Positions 6,900 through 14,356 of a DNA stretch of 14,708 nt are shown one piece after another. The number at the start of each line of letters is the position of its first letter. Position 1 is the stretch's first letter. The DNA is from Caryophanales bacterium UBA2753 (GTDB lineage: Bacteria; Bacillota_I; Bacilli_A; RFN20; CAG-826): assembly GCA_002353275.1 (NCBI GenBank), contig DEJH01000006.1:1-14708 (forward strand), given 5' to 3'. The notes beneath the pieces were generated by a model. It had not been told where the DNA came from and ran no database searches. It saw only the letters and a list, made by a program, of their open reading frames with translations. The position numbers were made by a program, and so were the translations under genes.

Positions 6900-7826
6900 A
6901 TGGAAGAAGTAAGCAAAAAGAATGTACCTTATTATATTGGCTTAGTGTGTGGCTTTTTAGCGATTGCAATGTGTATTGTCACCCTTGGTTTGTCAGTGGT
7001 GAATAACAAAATTGGAATCTACACCTTATCTTCAGCGGTTTTCTTTTTGGCCCTCAATAGAGTGGGCCTCCACTTAAGCAATTTTAAGAAGAATATGTTT
7101 GAGAACATAGTTTTAACTATATTCTTATTTGTTTTACCGGTCTTAATTGGCTTAACCAAATATAACATTTATTTCTTAATTACTTCGATGTTTACTTATT
7201 CCTTAACGGTAATCATCTATTGCTTAATTAGGATGAATCAAGAAAGAACCACTCAATCATATGTTTTTCATTCTTTAGCGATTGTCTTTTCTTTCTTATA
7301 TTCCTTTGTCTTTTTCTTCCCAGGAATTTACGCTCAACACGCGACTACAGTTAGCAATTCTAACTTTATCGTTTTTCTTTTCTCGATTTTGATTATTGTT
7401 TCTACTAGTAAAAATATTCTTTTCCCATATCACAAAACTTTAAAGATCAATGTGGTCTCAAAAATCATTAAAAAATCAATGCTTTTTGAAATCATTTTGG
7501 CCTTATTAATCATTGTTATTTTATGTTCTGTATATTTCACTTTGGTGGAAGTAAATATCACAAGTTATGTTGACGCTTTATGGTATTCTTTCGCGGTTAT
7601 TACAACGATTGGTTTTGGAGATGTTTCTGTTACTACTACCTTTGGTAGAATGCTCTCAGTAATCCTTGGAGTAAGTGGAATAGTGGTGGTTGCCTTATTC
7701 ACTTCATTCATCGTTAATTTCTATAACGAAATGAATCGAAAACGAGACGATAAAAAACTTGAAGAATATATCGACGAAGAAGTTAAAAAAGTCGAAAACA
7801 AAAATAGCGAGAAGGAACCTAAGTAA
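6900..7826 (+). CDS. Two-pore-helix type K+ channel (Ion_trans_2) with extra N-terminal membrane helices
   Basis: 308 residues. The C-terminal part is a canonical K+ channel pore: membrane helix about 195-217, pore helix with DALWYSFAVI, selectivity filter TTIGFGD at 235-241, and an inner helix about 246-273 with a gating-type glycine (LGVSG). Before it are about six hydrophobic helices (roughly 12-31, 38-58, 67-84, 90-112, 121-145, 151-170). None carries the regular Arg/Lys spacing of an S4 voltage sensor, so voltage gating is not supported. The tail (275-308) is a highly charged Lys/Glu stretch, probably cytoplasmic and helical; no RCK/TrkA-N domain is present. It likely conducts K+ across the cell membrane as a tetramer. 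It forms its own transcription unit, with a terminator that begins inside the coding end. Function is firm at family level. Confidence 0.92.
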   Translation: MEEVSKKNVPYYIGLVCGFLAIAMCIVTLGLSVVNNKIGIYTLSSAVFFLALNRVGLHLSNFKKNMFENIVLTIFLFVLPVLIGLTKYNIYFLITSMFTYSLTVIIYCLIRMNQERTTQSYVFHSLAIVFSFLYSFVFFFPGIYAQHATTVSNSNFIVFLFSILIIVSTSKNILFPYHKTLKINVVSKIIKKSMLFEIILALLIIVILCSVYFTLVEVNITSYVDALWYSFAVITTIGFGDVSVTTTFGRMLSVILGVSGIVVVALFTSFIVNFYNEMNRKRDDKKLEEYIDEEVKKVENKNSEKEPK

Positions 7827-7841
7827 GAGGTTCTTTTTCTT
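7812..7841 (+). terminator. Rho-independent terminator overlapping the K+ channel stop codon
   Basis: GAACCT (7815-7820) pairs with AGGTTC (7828-7833), extendable at the base, followed by TTTTTCTTTTATTTTTT. The left arm is coding (for Glu-Pro-Lys) and the TAA stop at 7824-7826 is in the loop. Confidence 0.82.
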
Positions 7842-7853
7842 TTATTTTTTGGA

Positions 7854-7888
7854 TTGTGGCACTTTTGTGGCACTATGTTTTATAAAAT
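7854..7888 (+). promoter_or_regulatory. Perfect tandem repeat and AT-rich -10 region upstream of the giant surface protein
   Basis: TTGTGGCACT occurs twice, at 7854-7863 and 7865-7874, one helical turn (11 bp) apart, and matches the doublet at 4032-4048 upstream of the lipoprotein gene. TATAAA/TAAAAT at 7881-7888 is a possible -10, but the spacing from the second TTGTGG is only 10-12 bp and from the first 21-23 bp, so the exact promoter is unclear. Ribosome site AGGGGG (7908-7913) is 7 nt before the ATG at 7921. Confidence 0.5.
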
Positions 7889-7920
7889 AAAAACACAATT
7901 AAACAGTAGGGGGTTTTACT

Positions 7921-10900
7921 ATGAAAAAATCACTATTCAAAAACATTTGTTTATCACTTGCCTGTTTATTAGGCATTGGTGGTCTTATTGGCGTAGCATT
8001 GTCTTCGCCAAAAGAAGCAACTCAAGTGAGCGCAGCTTCAACTTATTATACTGAAAAGAAAACTTATTTATATCTATTTAATCCAGAGACTAATAAAGGC
8101 GCTACGACTTTCCAAGAAGTCAATAACACTGGAACTTGGAAAGTCTCTCCTCGTGGAGCTGATGATGGTCAAAGCAATTATAGCTTGTGGAGAGATATAC
8201 CATCATCTCAAACTATCACCTTTACTAGAAATCAAAGTTTAAAACATATTTATGAGATTGACATCTACATACAACAATTTTATGGCAAGGTAGATAAAGA
8301 TTGGCATCCGGTAAAAGGTACTCTTAAGATAGGTGGCTCTGTTGTAGCTACTGCACAAAGCGATGGTTCAGATAGTTCGAGCTCAATTTTTAAAAATAAA
8401 TTAGCCTATAAAGGCGATGAAAAAGATGGAGTTGTTTCACTCGATTTAAACGCCGTTAATTCTAGTTCGTACTCATTTTATTTTAATGAGATTTTTATTT
8501 ATTATCGTGAATATAGCGCTATTAACGTTACATTAAATCATAATGGTGGAACGAGTACTCAAAATAGTGTTGCCTGTACATATGGTGAAGCCATGCCTGC
8601 ATCAGTCAAAGTCCCTACTAGACATGGCTATCGTTTTGATGGTTACTATGTAGGAACGAAACAATACTATAAAGCTGATGGAACTAAAGCTGTCGACAAA
8701 TTTGATATCAATGCTGAAAGCGCAACTTTCACTGCTAAATGGACCTTAATGCAATTTGATATCACCTTAGATGATAATGAAGGAACAGGTGGTCAAGGTA
8801 GTATTAAAGCTATTTATGGCGATCCAATGCCTAATTTAACCACTTTACCAACAAGAACAGGATATACTTTCCAAGGTTATTTCGACGCAAAAAGTGGTGG
8901 AACCCAATATTTTGATGCTGATGGTAAAGGTATTGGAACATATAATCTAACTAAAGCTACTACTGTTTATGCTAGATGGGAAGCTAATAAATATACAGTA
9001 TCTTTAATAGATAATTATCCTAGTGGCACTACAGAGTATGTTACAGCAACATATGTTGAAGTTATGCCTACTCTTGAAAGTCTTCCTACAAGAGGTGGAT
9101 ATGACTTTATAGGATTTTTTGATGACGCAACTGCTGGAACGCAATATTACAATGCAGATGGAACTCCATTTGAAGATAAGATTTATAATTTAACAACAGA
9201 TTTATCTTTATATGCTCACTGGGATTTTAACGGTCAAAAACTTATGGATCTTATTGATAGTATTGGAGAAATTACTTATCCAACTAGCCGTGAAGTCCTT
9301 ATGCAAGTTGAATTTACATATTATCAAACCTTAGATAGCGTTGATAGAGAAGCATTTGCCACTGAACATCCAGAATATGTACAAAAATTAGTAGAAGCAC
9401 GCGAAGTATATGATGCTCAAGCAGCAGATGCTGTTGAGGTTGTTAAAAACGCAATTGATGGTATCGTTAGAGATGGTGAAGGAAAAGTTTTATATCCTTC
9501 TTCTCAAGCCTCTATTGAAGAAGCTCGATCCTTATATGACGCATTAGCACCAGAAGAAAAAGCCCCTTCTACTGCTGTAACTAATTATAATGATCTCACT
9601 CAAGCTGAAAGCGATTATTCGGCATTAAGAAGCAACGCCATTAGTGAAACAATTGCTGCTATTGACGCGATTAGTAAACCATTTGATGAAAATAGAGAAT
9701 TTCAAATTAGTAATGCTCAAAACTTATATGATGCATTAGCAGAAGATGATAAGACTGACGCGATTATCACCAATTATTTTAGATTGGTAGATGCTCACGC
9801 AGCAGACGATGTTTGTGACGCTATTGAAGCTCTTCCTGCGGTTATTGATACAGATGAATATCGTGCTTTAGTTAGCGGAGCAAGAGAACAATATGAAGCG
9901 TTGAGTGATAATCAAGAAGCTTTTGTTCCAAGAACTTCTGATATTTATTCCTCTTTAGTGGAAAAAGAAGAAGCCCTCAAAGTCATTAAAGCAATTAATG
10001 ATATTGGAGAAGTTTCTTATCCAGATAGTGAAGCAAAAATTCTTGCCGCTAAAGCAGCGTATGATGCATATAAAGATAACGGATATAACTTAGAATATAT
10101 TGTTAATTATGACGTTTTAGAAAAAGCATTAGATGATTATTATAACGCTGATAGCGTTGCTAAATTAATTGAAGCAATCCCTGCTCCAGCTGATAGCCAA
10201 GAATATTATGATGCAGTTGATGCTGCTAGAGCTGCTTATTATGCATTAGCAGAAGATGAACAGCAATTATTAAAGGATTCAATTTTTGATCCAGCTACGA
10301 GTATGAGCTATGCTGACTATTTGCTTAATCAAGGTTTAGCAAGAGATGTGATTGGAAAGATTGATGATATTGATAATGTTACATATAACGGTGGCGAAAA
10401 CGATTCTTTAGAAGATATTGAAGCTGCTGAAACTGCTTATAACGCAATTAAAGATAATGAATATGTTAAAGGAATCGTTGATTCGATTAATTATCAAACC
10501 TTAGTGGATGATAGAATTACCTACGATCACGTTGATACTGTTGCTGATTTAATCAGTGGTTTAAATGCTAGTGAAAGCGAAGAATATTATAATGCAGTTG
10601 ACTTAGCTAATTTTGCTTATGATCTACTAAGTGATGCTGAACAAGCAATTATTGACGCTGCTACTAATATTAATTACGAAAAAGTATTAGAAGATCATAA
10701 AGCTGCTAGAGAAGTCATTGAAATAATCGGTAATATCGGAACCCTTACTTATGATGGTGGAGCTAATGACTCATTAAGTGATATTGAAGCTGCTGAAGCT
10801 GCTTATAACACAATTAAAGATAATGCTGATGTTAAAGCTATCGTTGATTCTGTTAACCATCAAACTTTAGTGGATGACCGTGAAAGTTATGATGAAGTTC

Positions 10901-13026
10901 ATCACACTGTTACTTTAATTCAAGATATTGGTGAAATTAAAAACGACGAAGAAACTAAGGAAGACTTAGAAGAAGCTTGGGCTGCATATAATGCCTTAAG
11001 CGAAGATGAAAAAGCATTGGTTAAAGGATACGAAAATTGCGAAAAAGTATTAATTGACGACCAAAAAGTTTATGAAGTCTTAGTCTTAATTGATGATATC
11101 GGTGCGGTTAGCTATGACTCTAGAAGTGAAGATGCGATTAGTGAAGCACGTGCGGCTTATGATTTATTAAGTGAAGATCAAAAAGAACAATTAGGCCAAG
11201 CCAAACTTGATGAATTAAAAACTGCTGAAAACGCTTTAGCAACATTAAAGAAAAATAATAATATCTTGCTAATTTTGCTTTTAATCGCAGCTTGTTTAAC
11301 TCTTGTTGGTGGAGTTTGGTTCTTAATCGTCTTATTAAAAAAGAAAAAGAATAATAATGATGATCACAACGGTAATAGTGGAAGTTCTAAAAAAGAACCA
11401 GTAAAAGCTATGTCTATTGGTGGAATTCTTCCACTAGCTATTTTAACAAGTAACTATTTCAGCGGACCTTGGATTGCCTTATATGCTATTGCGGGTCTAG
11501 CAGTTCTCCTTTGGATTTCAATTCTTGTGATTGTCATCATGAAGAAAAAACAAGTTGGACCATTTAAGAAAAAGGTTGAAGTTGCAAAAGCGGAACCTCA
11601 AGCTACTATTCAAAATGAAGATGAAGAAGTGGAAACTATTTCAGATGAGGAAGGTAATATCTTTCAAATTAGATATATCAAATCATTTACCGCTAAACTC
11701 ATTCAAAGCCCAGAAAAAACCAAGAAATATTATGAAGAACTCAAAAATGAAGTTCTCTCATATAAAAAGACAAACAGTAGAATCTCCTGGCATTTTGATA
11801 GTGTAAACGCTGGTAGAAATTATGTTCTTAAATTTGCAATTAGAGGTAAGACATTATGTGTCTATCTACCATTAAACGCGGATGACTACTCTGATTCTAA
11901 ATACAAAGTCGAAAAAGTTGAATCTAAGAAATTCGAAGATGTTCCTTGCTTATATCGAATTAAAAATGATCGAAGAGTTGGGTATGCGAAAGAATTAATC
12001 GCTGTTGTTGCTAATAATCTCAAACTAGAAAAAGGTCAAGAACAACACGAAGTATATTCTAATCTTCCATATGAGGCAAATAAGCCACTTATTGAACGTG
12101 GACTAATTAAAGAACTAAAAGTTCAAGTTAATAAACCACAAGAAGAAGTTCTTGCCTCTAAAATCAATTCTGATGGAGATGAAGTCATAACTACAAAAGA
12201 TAGTAAAGGCAACATCTTTGAAATTAGATATATCAAATCATTTACTGCGAAACTCTCTCAAGCAGAAGATGTTACGAAAGATTACTATCACGTCTTAAAG
12301 AATTATGTCCTCTCTTATAAGAAGGCTAATTCTAGAGTGAGTTGGCACTATGATTCAATTAATGTTGGAAGAGAACTAATATTAAAATTTGCGATTAGAG
12401 GTAAAACCTTATGCCTATATTACGCTTTAGATGCTTCTGCTCTTGATGATAAATATAAAGTAGAAGAGGCTAAGGGAAAGAAATTTATTGACGTTCCTTG
12501 CTTATATCGAATTAAAAACGATCGAAGATGCGAATACGCGAAGGAATTAATTGATCTTTTAATGGAGAAGTTAGGGGTCGAAAAAGGAAAAGAATTGAAT
12601 GATGAATATCGTATTCCTTTTGAAGACAATAAAACTTTACTCGCTAAAGGGTTAATTAAAGAAGTCAAAAGAAAAGTTACTAATAAAGAAGAGGTCATTA
12701 AGGCTATTTCAGTGATTGAAGCTGACGAGAAGATGTCAGATGAAGAGGCTGAAAAAGAAATTACCGAAGACCTAAATAGCAAAGAACATAAAGGCAAAAA
12801 AGGAATCATCAATATCGACACAATTGGCGAAAATTTCAACGATGGGGATGTAGTCACTATTGAAGCCTTGTGGGAGAAGAAATTAATCCCACATAATGTC
12901 GGATACGTCAAAGTATTAGCAAGAGGTACATTAAGCAAAAAGCTTACCTTAGATTTACAAGATTATTCGATTCAGGCTGTAAAAATGGTTCTTCTTGAAG
13001 GTGGAACTGTTAAAAAATCCAAATAA
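7921..13026 (+). CDS. Giant multi-domain surface protein with a cytoplasmic tail ending in a uL15-like domain
   Basis: 1701 residues. A signal peptide (hydrophobic core about 8-28, likely cleavage after VSA at 38) leads to a beta-rich head I do not recognise (40-200), three InlB B-type repeats (201-276, 279-353, 356-435), and about eleven ~60-residue helical repeats (438-1110) of the kind with an I-D-x-I-G-E-V/I core and a helix like AxxAYxAL. A membrane helix at 1115-1139 is followed by KKKK, then a second hydrophobic block at 1163-1207 that could be a hairpin or one helix, ending in MKKK. By the positive-inside rule the remaining ~490 residues are cytoplasmic: two copies of a ~125-residue unit with linkers (1241-1406, 1415-1585), an acidic linker, and a uL15-like domain (1628-1698). 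There is no LPXTG; the anchor is the membrane itself. The outer part suggests adhesion. The tail function is unknown and is shared with the gene at 1-1266. Confidence 0.9.
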   Translation: MKKSLFKNICLSLACLLGIGGLIGVALSSPKEATQVSAASTYYTEKKTYLYLFNPETNKGATTFQEVNNTGTWKVSPRGADDGQSNYSLWRDIPSSQTITFTRNQSLKHIYEIDIYIQQFYGKVDKDWHPVKGTLKIGGSVVATAQSDGSDSSSSIFKNKLAYKGDEKDGVVSLDLNAVNSSSYSFYFNEIFIYYREYSAINVTLNHNGGTSTQNSVACTYGEAMPASVKVPTRHGYRFDGYYVGTKQYYKADGTKAVDKFDINAESATFTAKWTLMQFDITLDDNEGTGGQGSIKAIYGDPMPNLTTLPTRTGYTFQGYFDAKSGGTQYFDADGKGIGTYNLTKATTVYARWEANKYTVSLIDNYPSGTTEYVTATYVEVMPTLESLPTRGGYDFIGFFDDATAGTQYYNADGTPFEDKIYNLTTDLSLYAHWDFNGQKLMDLIDSIGEITYPTSREVLMQVEFTYYQTLDSVDREAFATEHPEYVQKLVEAREVYDAQAADAVEVVKNAIDGIVRDGEGKVLYPSSQASIEEARSLYDALAPEEKAPSTAVTNYNDLTQAESDYSALRSNAISETIAAIDAISKPFDENREFQISNAQNLYDALAEDDKTDAIITNYFRLVDAHAADDVCDAIEALPAVIDTDEYRALVSGAREQYEALSDNQEAFVPRTSDIYSSLVEKEEALKVIKAINDIGEVSYPDSEAKILAAKAAYDAYKDNGYNLEYIVNYDVLEKALDDYYNADSVAKLIEAIPAPADSQEYYDAVDAARAAYYALAEDEQQLLKDSIFDPATSMSYADYLLNQGLARDVIGKIDDIDNVTYNGGENDSLEDIEAAETAYNAIKDNEYVKGIVDSINYQTLVDDRITYDHVDTVADLISGLNASESEEYYNAVDLANFAYDLLSDAEQAIIDAATNINYEKVLEDHKAAREVIEIIGNIGTLTYDGGANDSLSDIEAAEAAYNTIKDNADVKAIVDSVNHQTLVDDRESYDEVHHTVTLIQDIGEIKNDEETKEDLEEAWAAYNALSEDEKALVKGYENCEKVLIDDQKVYEVLVLIDDIGAVSYDSRSEDAISEARAAYDLLSEDQKEQLGQAKLDELKTAENALATLKKNNNILLILLLIAACLTLVGGVWFLIVLLKKKKNNNDDHNGNSGSSKKEPVKAMSIGGILPLAILTSNYFSGPWIALYAIAGLAVLLWISILVIVIMKKKQVGPFKKKVEVAKAEPQATIQNEDEEVETISDEEGNIFQIRYIKSFTAKLIQSPEKTKKYYEELKNEVLSYKKTNSRISWHFDSVNAGRNYVLKFAIRGKTLCVYLPLNADDYSDSKYKVEKVESKKFEDVPCLYRIKNDRRVGYAKELIAVVANNLKLEKGQEQHEVYSNLPYEANKPLIERGLIKELKVQVNKPQEEVLASKINSDGDEVITTKDSKGNIFEIRYIKSFTAKLSQAEDVTKDYYHVLKNYVLSYKKANSRVSWHYDSINVGRELILKFAIRGKTLCLYYALDASALDDKYKVEEAKGKKFIDVPCLYRIKNDRRCEYAKELIDLLMEKLGVEKGKELNDEYRIPFEDNKTLLAKGLIKEVKRKVTNKEEVIKAISVIEADEKMSDEEAEKEITEDLNSKEHKGKKGIINIDTIGENFNDGDVVTIEALWEKKLIPHNVGYVKVLARGTLSKKLTLDLQDYSIQAVKMVLLEGGTVKKSK
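8521..9225 (+). repeat. Three InlB B-type (List_Bact_rpt/Flg_new) repeats
   Basis: Three beta-grasp-like modules of about 75 residues. Each has a first strand (VTLNHNGGT, ITLDDNEGTGGQ, VSLIDNYPSGT), a YGxxMP or YVEVMP motif, LPTRxGYxFxGYF, a TQYYxADG stretch and a closing TVYARW-like strand. These modules are common in Listeria internalins and in many gut Firmicutes surface proteins. In the first two copies the spacing and motifs are close to family norms; the third has V-E for the usual G-x in YGxxMP. Confidence 0.88.
9232..11250 (+). repeat. About eleven ~60-residue extracellular helical repeats
   Basis: Acidic, Ala-rich repeats with a recurring pattern: a helix with IxxIDxIGEV or IEAIPA, a turn with Ser/Asp, a helix AxxAYxALxxD, then a third helix ending in a Tyr. 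They probably form a chain of three-helix bundles that acts as a stalk. Repeats 6+7 (nt 10150-10533) and 8+9 (10534-10902) are each other's closest relatives, so a two-repeat block was duplicated in tandem. Similar repeats are known in many Gram-positive surface proteins; the exact family name cannot be set without a search. Confidence 0.75.
11641..12675 (+). repeat. Two copies of an unnamed ~125-residue cytoplasmic unit plus linkers
   Basis: Unit 1 spans residues about 1241-1406, unit 2 about 1415-1585. Both share (D/G)N(I)F(Q/E)IRYIKSFTAKL, KxYYxxLKNxxLSYKK, NSR(I/V)SWHxD, NxGRxxxLKFAIRGKTLC, KYKVE, DVPCLYRIKNDRR and YAKELI, followed by a short linker with L(I)xxGLIKE(L/V)K. The same pair is present at nt 1-885. 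The strong conservation of IRGKTLC and LYRIKNDRR, rich in Arg/Lys, would fit binding to a nucleic acid or an acidic partner, but nothing in the sequence proves it. Confidence 0.8.
12802..13014 (+). other. uL15-like C-terminal domain of the giant protein
   Basis: Residues 1628-1698. It follows the order of the C-terminal part of ribosomal protein uL15: IINIDTIGENFNDGDVVTIE, ALWEKKLIP, YVKVLARGTLSKKLTLDL, YSIQAVKMVLLEGGTV. In uL15 the equivalent segments read as an N-V-x-x-L strand, a GxxV turn, K-V/I-L-G-x-G-x-L, and SxxAxxAIExAGG. The N-terminal arm of uL15 is missing. An acidic linker with MSDEEAEKEITE precedes it and is conserved in the 1-1266 paralog. Confidence 0.78.
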
Positions 13027-13072
13027 ATGTGCTATTCTTTATTAAAATAACAAACGAAAGGAAAATAATATC

Positions 13073-13528
13073 ATGAAACAAAACAAATTATCTGTTTGGT
13101 CAATCATCATTTTAGTGGTGACAGTTATTTCATTAATCTTATTAGTGTTCTCAATTGTCTCTACCGCGATTGCTATGCCTACAGTAATGGCTGCTGCTAA
13201 GCAAGCTGCCGAAGCAGAAGGAGCTGGTGAAGAAGCTGTTAAACTCGCGATGAATATCGCTATGGGTGCTGTTATCGCCGCAGTTGTTATCTCCTCAATC
13301 TTCTCTGTCTTACAAATCATTGGAGGATTCTTATTCTCCCTTAAAGGAAAATGGGGTGTCTTCTGTATCGTTGTTGCGATCTTAGGACTTGCCGCTGCAA
13401 TCTTTGATTTAGTAAACGATATCAGCAAAAAAGCTGGCGCTATGTCAATCTCTGTTTCCTCAATCACTATTGCAGTTAACGCATTGATGGTTGTTGCGTG
13501 CTTCAAACACAAACAAGAACTTAACTAA
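13073..13528 (+). CDS. Small four-helix membrane protein of unknown function
   Basis: 151 residues; ribosome site AAAGGAA about 9 nt upstream of the ATG. Four hydrophobic helices lie at about 7-34, 62-87, 94-114 and 124-144. Helices 1 and 2 are separated by an Ala/Glu-rich polar segment (AAAKQAAEAEGAGEEAVK) that would form a helix outside the membrane; the other loops are short. The C-terminus CFKHKQELN is basic and likely cytoplasmic. I recognise no family with certainty; it resembles the general type of small DUF tetraspan proteins. It begins 46 nt after the giant gene with no terminator between them and no strong promoter, so it is probably co-transcribed with it, which makes a partnership in the membrane plausible. 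Confidence 0.82.
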   Translation: MKQNKLSVWSIIILVVTVISLILLVFSIVSTAIAMPTVMAAAKQAAEAEGAGEEAVKLAMNIAMGAVIAAVVISSIFSVLQIIGGFLFSLKGKWGVFCIVVAILGLAAAIFDLVNDISKKAGAMSISVSSITIAVNALMVVACFKHKQELN

Positions 13529-13552
13529 TTGTTAATTCAATTACTTTAAATG

Positions 13553-13576
13553 CCTGTTCAAATTGAACAGGTTTTT
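13553..13576 (+). terminator. Rho-independent terminator after the small membrane protein (repeat copy 1)
   Basis: CCTGTTCAA/TTGAACAGG (13553-13571) forms a perfect 19-nt hairpin followed by TTTTTATTT. The same hairpin, with matching bases on both sides, recurs at 14332-14356. Confidence 0.9.
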
Positions 13577-13610
13577 ATTTGACTAATTTTATAAAATACG
13601 AACATACAAT

Positions 13611-13650
13611 TTGATATATGATGTACATTAATTTATAATGTTTATGTACA
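13611..13650 (+). promoter_or_regulatory. Toxin-antitoxin promoter with an operator-like inverted repeat
   Basis: TTGATA (13611-13616), 17 bp, TATAAT (13634-13639). Inverted arms TGTACATTA (13622-13630) and TTATGTACA (13642-13650), matching at 8 of 9 positions, flank the -10 box. This is the layout expected for autorepression by a Phd/YefM antitoxin or its toxin complex. The ribosome site AGGAG (13650-13654) touches the right arm. Confidence 0.75.
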
Positions 13651-13662
13651 GGAGATAAGAAT

Positions 13663-13899
13663 ATGTGCAATGTAAACGTTACAGAATTTAGAAACAATAT
13701 ATTCCATTATTTGAACATGATTACAAATGAAAGCATCAATATTACAAAAAATGGTGAAGTAGTTGCTGTGTTATCATCCCCTGAATCTAATTATTACAAT
13801 ACTTTAATTAGGTTATGCGGTTGTTTGAAAGATGATGAGCCAGAAAAAAGTTATGACGAAATGATTGGAGAAGAAATATTAAAAAGATGCGGATTTTAG
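13663..13899 (+). CDS. Phd/YefM-family antitoxin
   Basis: 78 residues. The N-terminal half has the Phd/YefM pattern: VNVTEFRNNIFHYLNMI, then INITKNGEVVAVLSSPE, which in the family forms the DNA-binding dimer domain. The C-terminal half (LCGCLKDDEPEKSYDEMIGE, then EILKRCGF) is acidic and would wrap the toxin. AGGAG with 8-nt spacing supports the ATG at 13663. The gene overlaps the PIN toxin by 13 nt, the standard arrangement of a type II operon with the antitoxin first. It is expected to repress its own promoter through the TGTACAT inverted repeat and to neutralise the downstream RNase. Family call is confident. Confidence 0.88.
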   Translation: MCNVNVTEFRNNIFHYLNMITNESINITKNGEVVAVLSSPESNYYNTLIRLCGCLKDDEPEKSYDEMIGEEILKRCGF

Positions 13900-14312
13900 T
13901 TGATACAAACGTTTTTTTAGACTTAGTTCTTCGTCGTGAGCAATGTCAAGACGCAATAAAGTTTTTTATATGGTGTAAGCAGCACAGAAATCAAACATAT
14001 GTTACTTCAATGTCTCTTAGAGATATAGAATATATCGCTATGAAAAAACTCCATGATAAAAAGAAAGCGAATCAAGTTCTTGCTGATGTTTATTCAATTT
14101 GCTCTAAGGTAATAGGTGTCAGTGCTGATTCTGCTATTACAGCAATATATGAGGATTATAAAGATTTCGAGGATGAATTATTAGTTCAATCTGCAAAAGA
14201 AGAGCTTCTTGATGCTATTGTTACTAATAATGTTAAAGACTTTAAAAATTCAAAATTGCCTGCATACACCCCAAAGGATATTATCTCGCTCGTTTCATTT
14301 AAAGAGATTTGA
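13887..14312 (+). CDS. PIN-domain toxin (VapC-like ribonuclease)
   Basis: 141 residues, usual length for a VapC-like PIN toxin. It starts with MRILVDTNVFLDLVL, in which Asp6 is the first metal-binding residue. Glu48 (in RDIEYIAM), Asp96 (in DFEDELLVQSA) and Asp109 (in LLDAIVTNNVKDF) complete the acidic set that binds Mg/Mn in PIN nucleases. The ending KLPAYTPKDIISLV matches the closing strand and helix of the PIN_3 group. The active site therefore appears intact. Such toxins cut tRNA, rRNA or mRNA; the target here cannot be told from sequence. It overlaps the antitoxin gene by 13 nt and is followed by its own terminator. Confidence 0.9.
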   Translation: MRILVDTNVFLDLVLRREQCQDAIKFFIWCKQHRNQTYVTSMSLRDIEYIAMKKLHDKKKANQVLADVYSICSKVIGVSADSAITAIYEDYKDFEDELLVQSAKEELLDAIVTNNVKDFKNSKLPAYTPKDIISLVSFKEI

Positions 14313-14331
14313 TTAAAATACATTTTAAAGG

Positions 14332-14356
14332 CCTGTTCAAATTGAACAGGTTTTTT
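14332..14356 (+). terminator. Rho-independent terminator after the toxin gene (repeat copy 2)
   Basis: CCTGTTCAA A TTGAACAGG (14332-14350) is followed by TTTTTT. It is identical in the hairpin to the terminator at 13553-13576. Confidence 0.9.

Noticed and set aside
7854..8054. Open frame of 66 codons overlapping the promoter and start of the giant gene
   Set aside because: It begins in the tandem repeat/promoter region, has no ribosome site, and is a frame shadow of the strongly supported gene at 7921.
9232..11250. Repeats as a CRISPR array
   Set aside because: The repeats are coding, degenerate at DNA level and about 180 nt long, with an open frame throughout.
12420..12938. 172-codon minus-strand frame inside the giant gene
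   Set aside because: It lies within the conserved repeat unit and uL15-like region on the other strand; the translation has no recognisable domain and no ribosome site.
13042..13512. 156-codon minus-strand frame opposite the small membrane protein
   Set aside because: The + strand frame has a ribosome site, helices of proper length and a terminator; the minus frame is Thr/Ile-rich as expected for a shadow.
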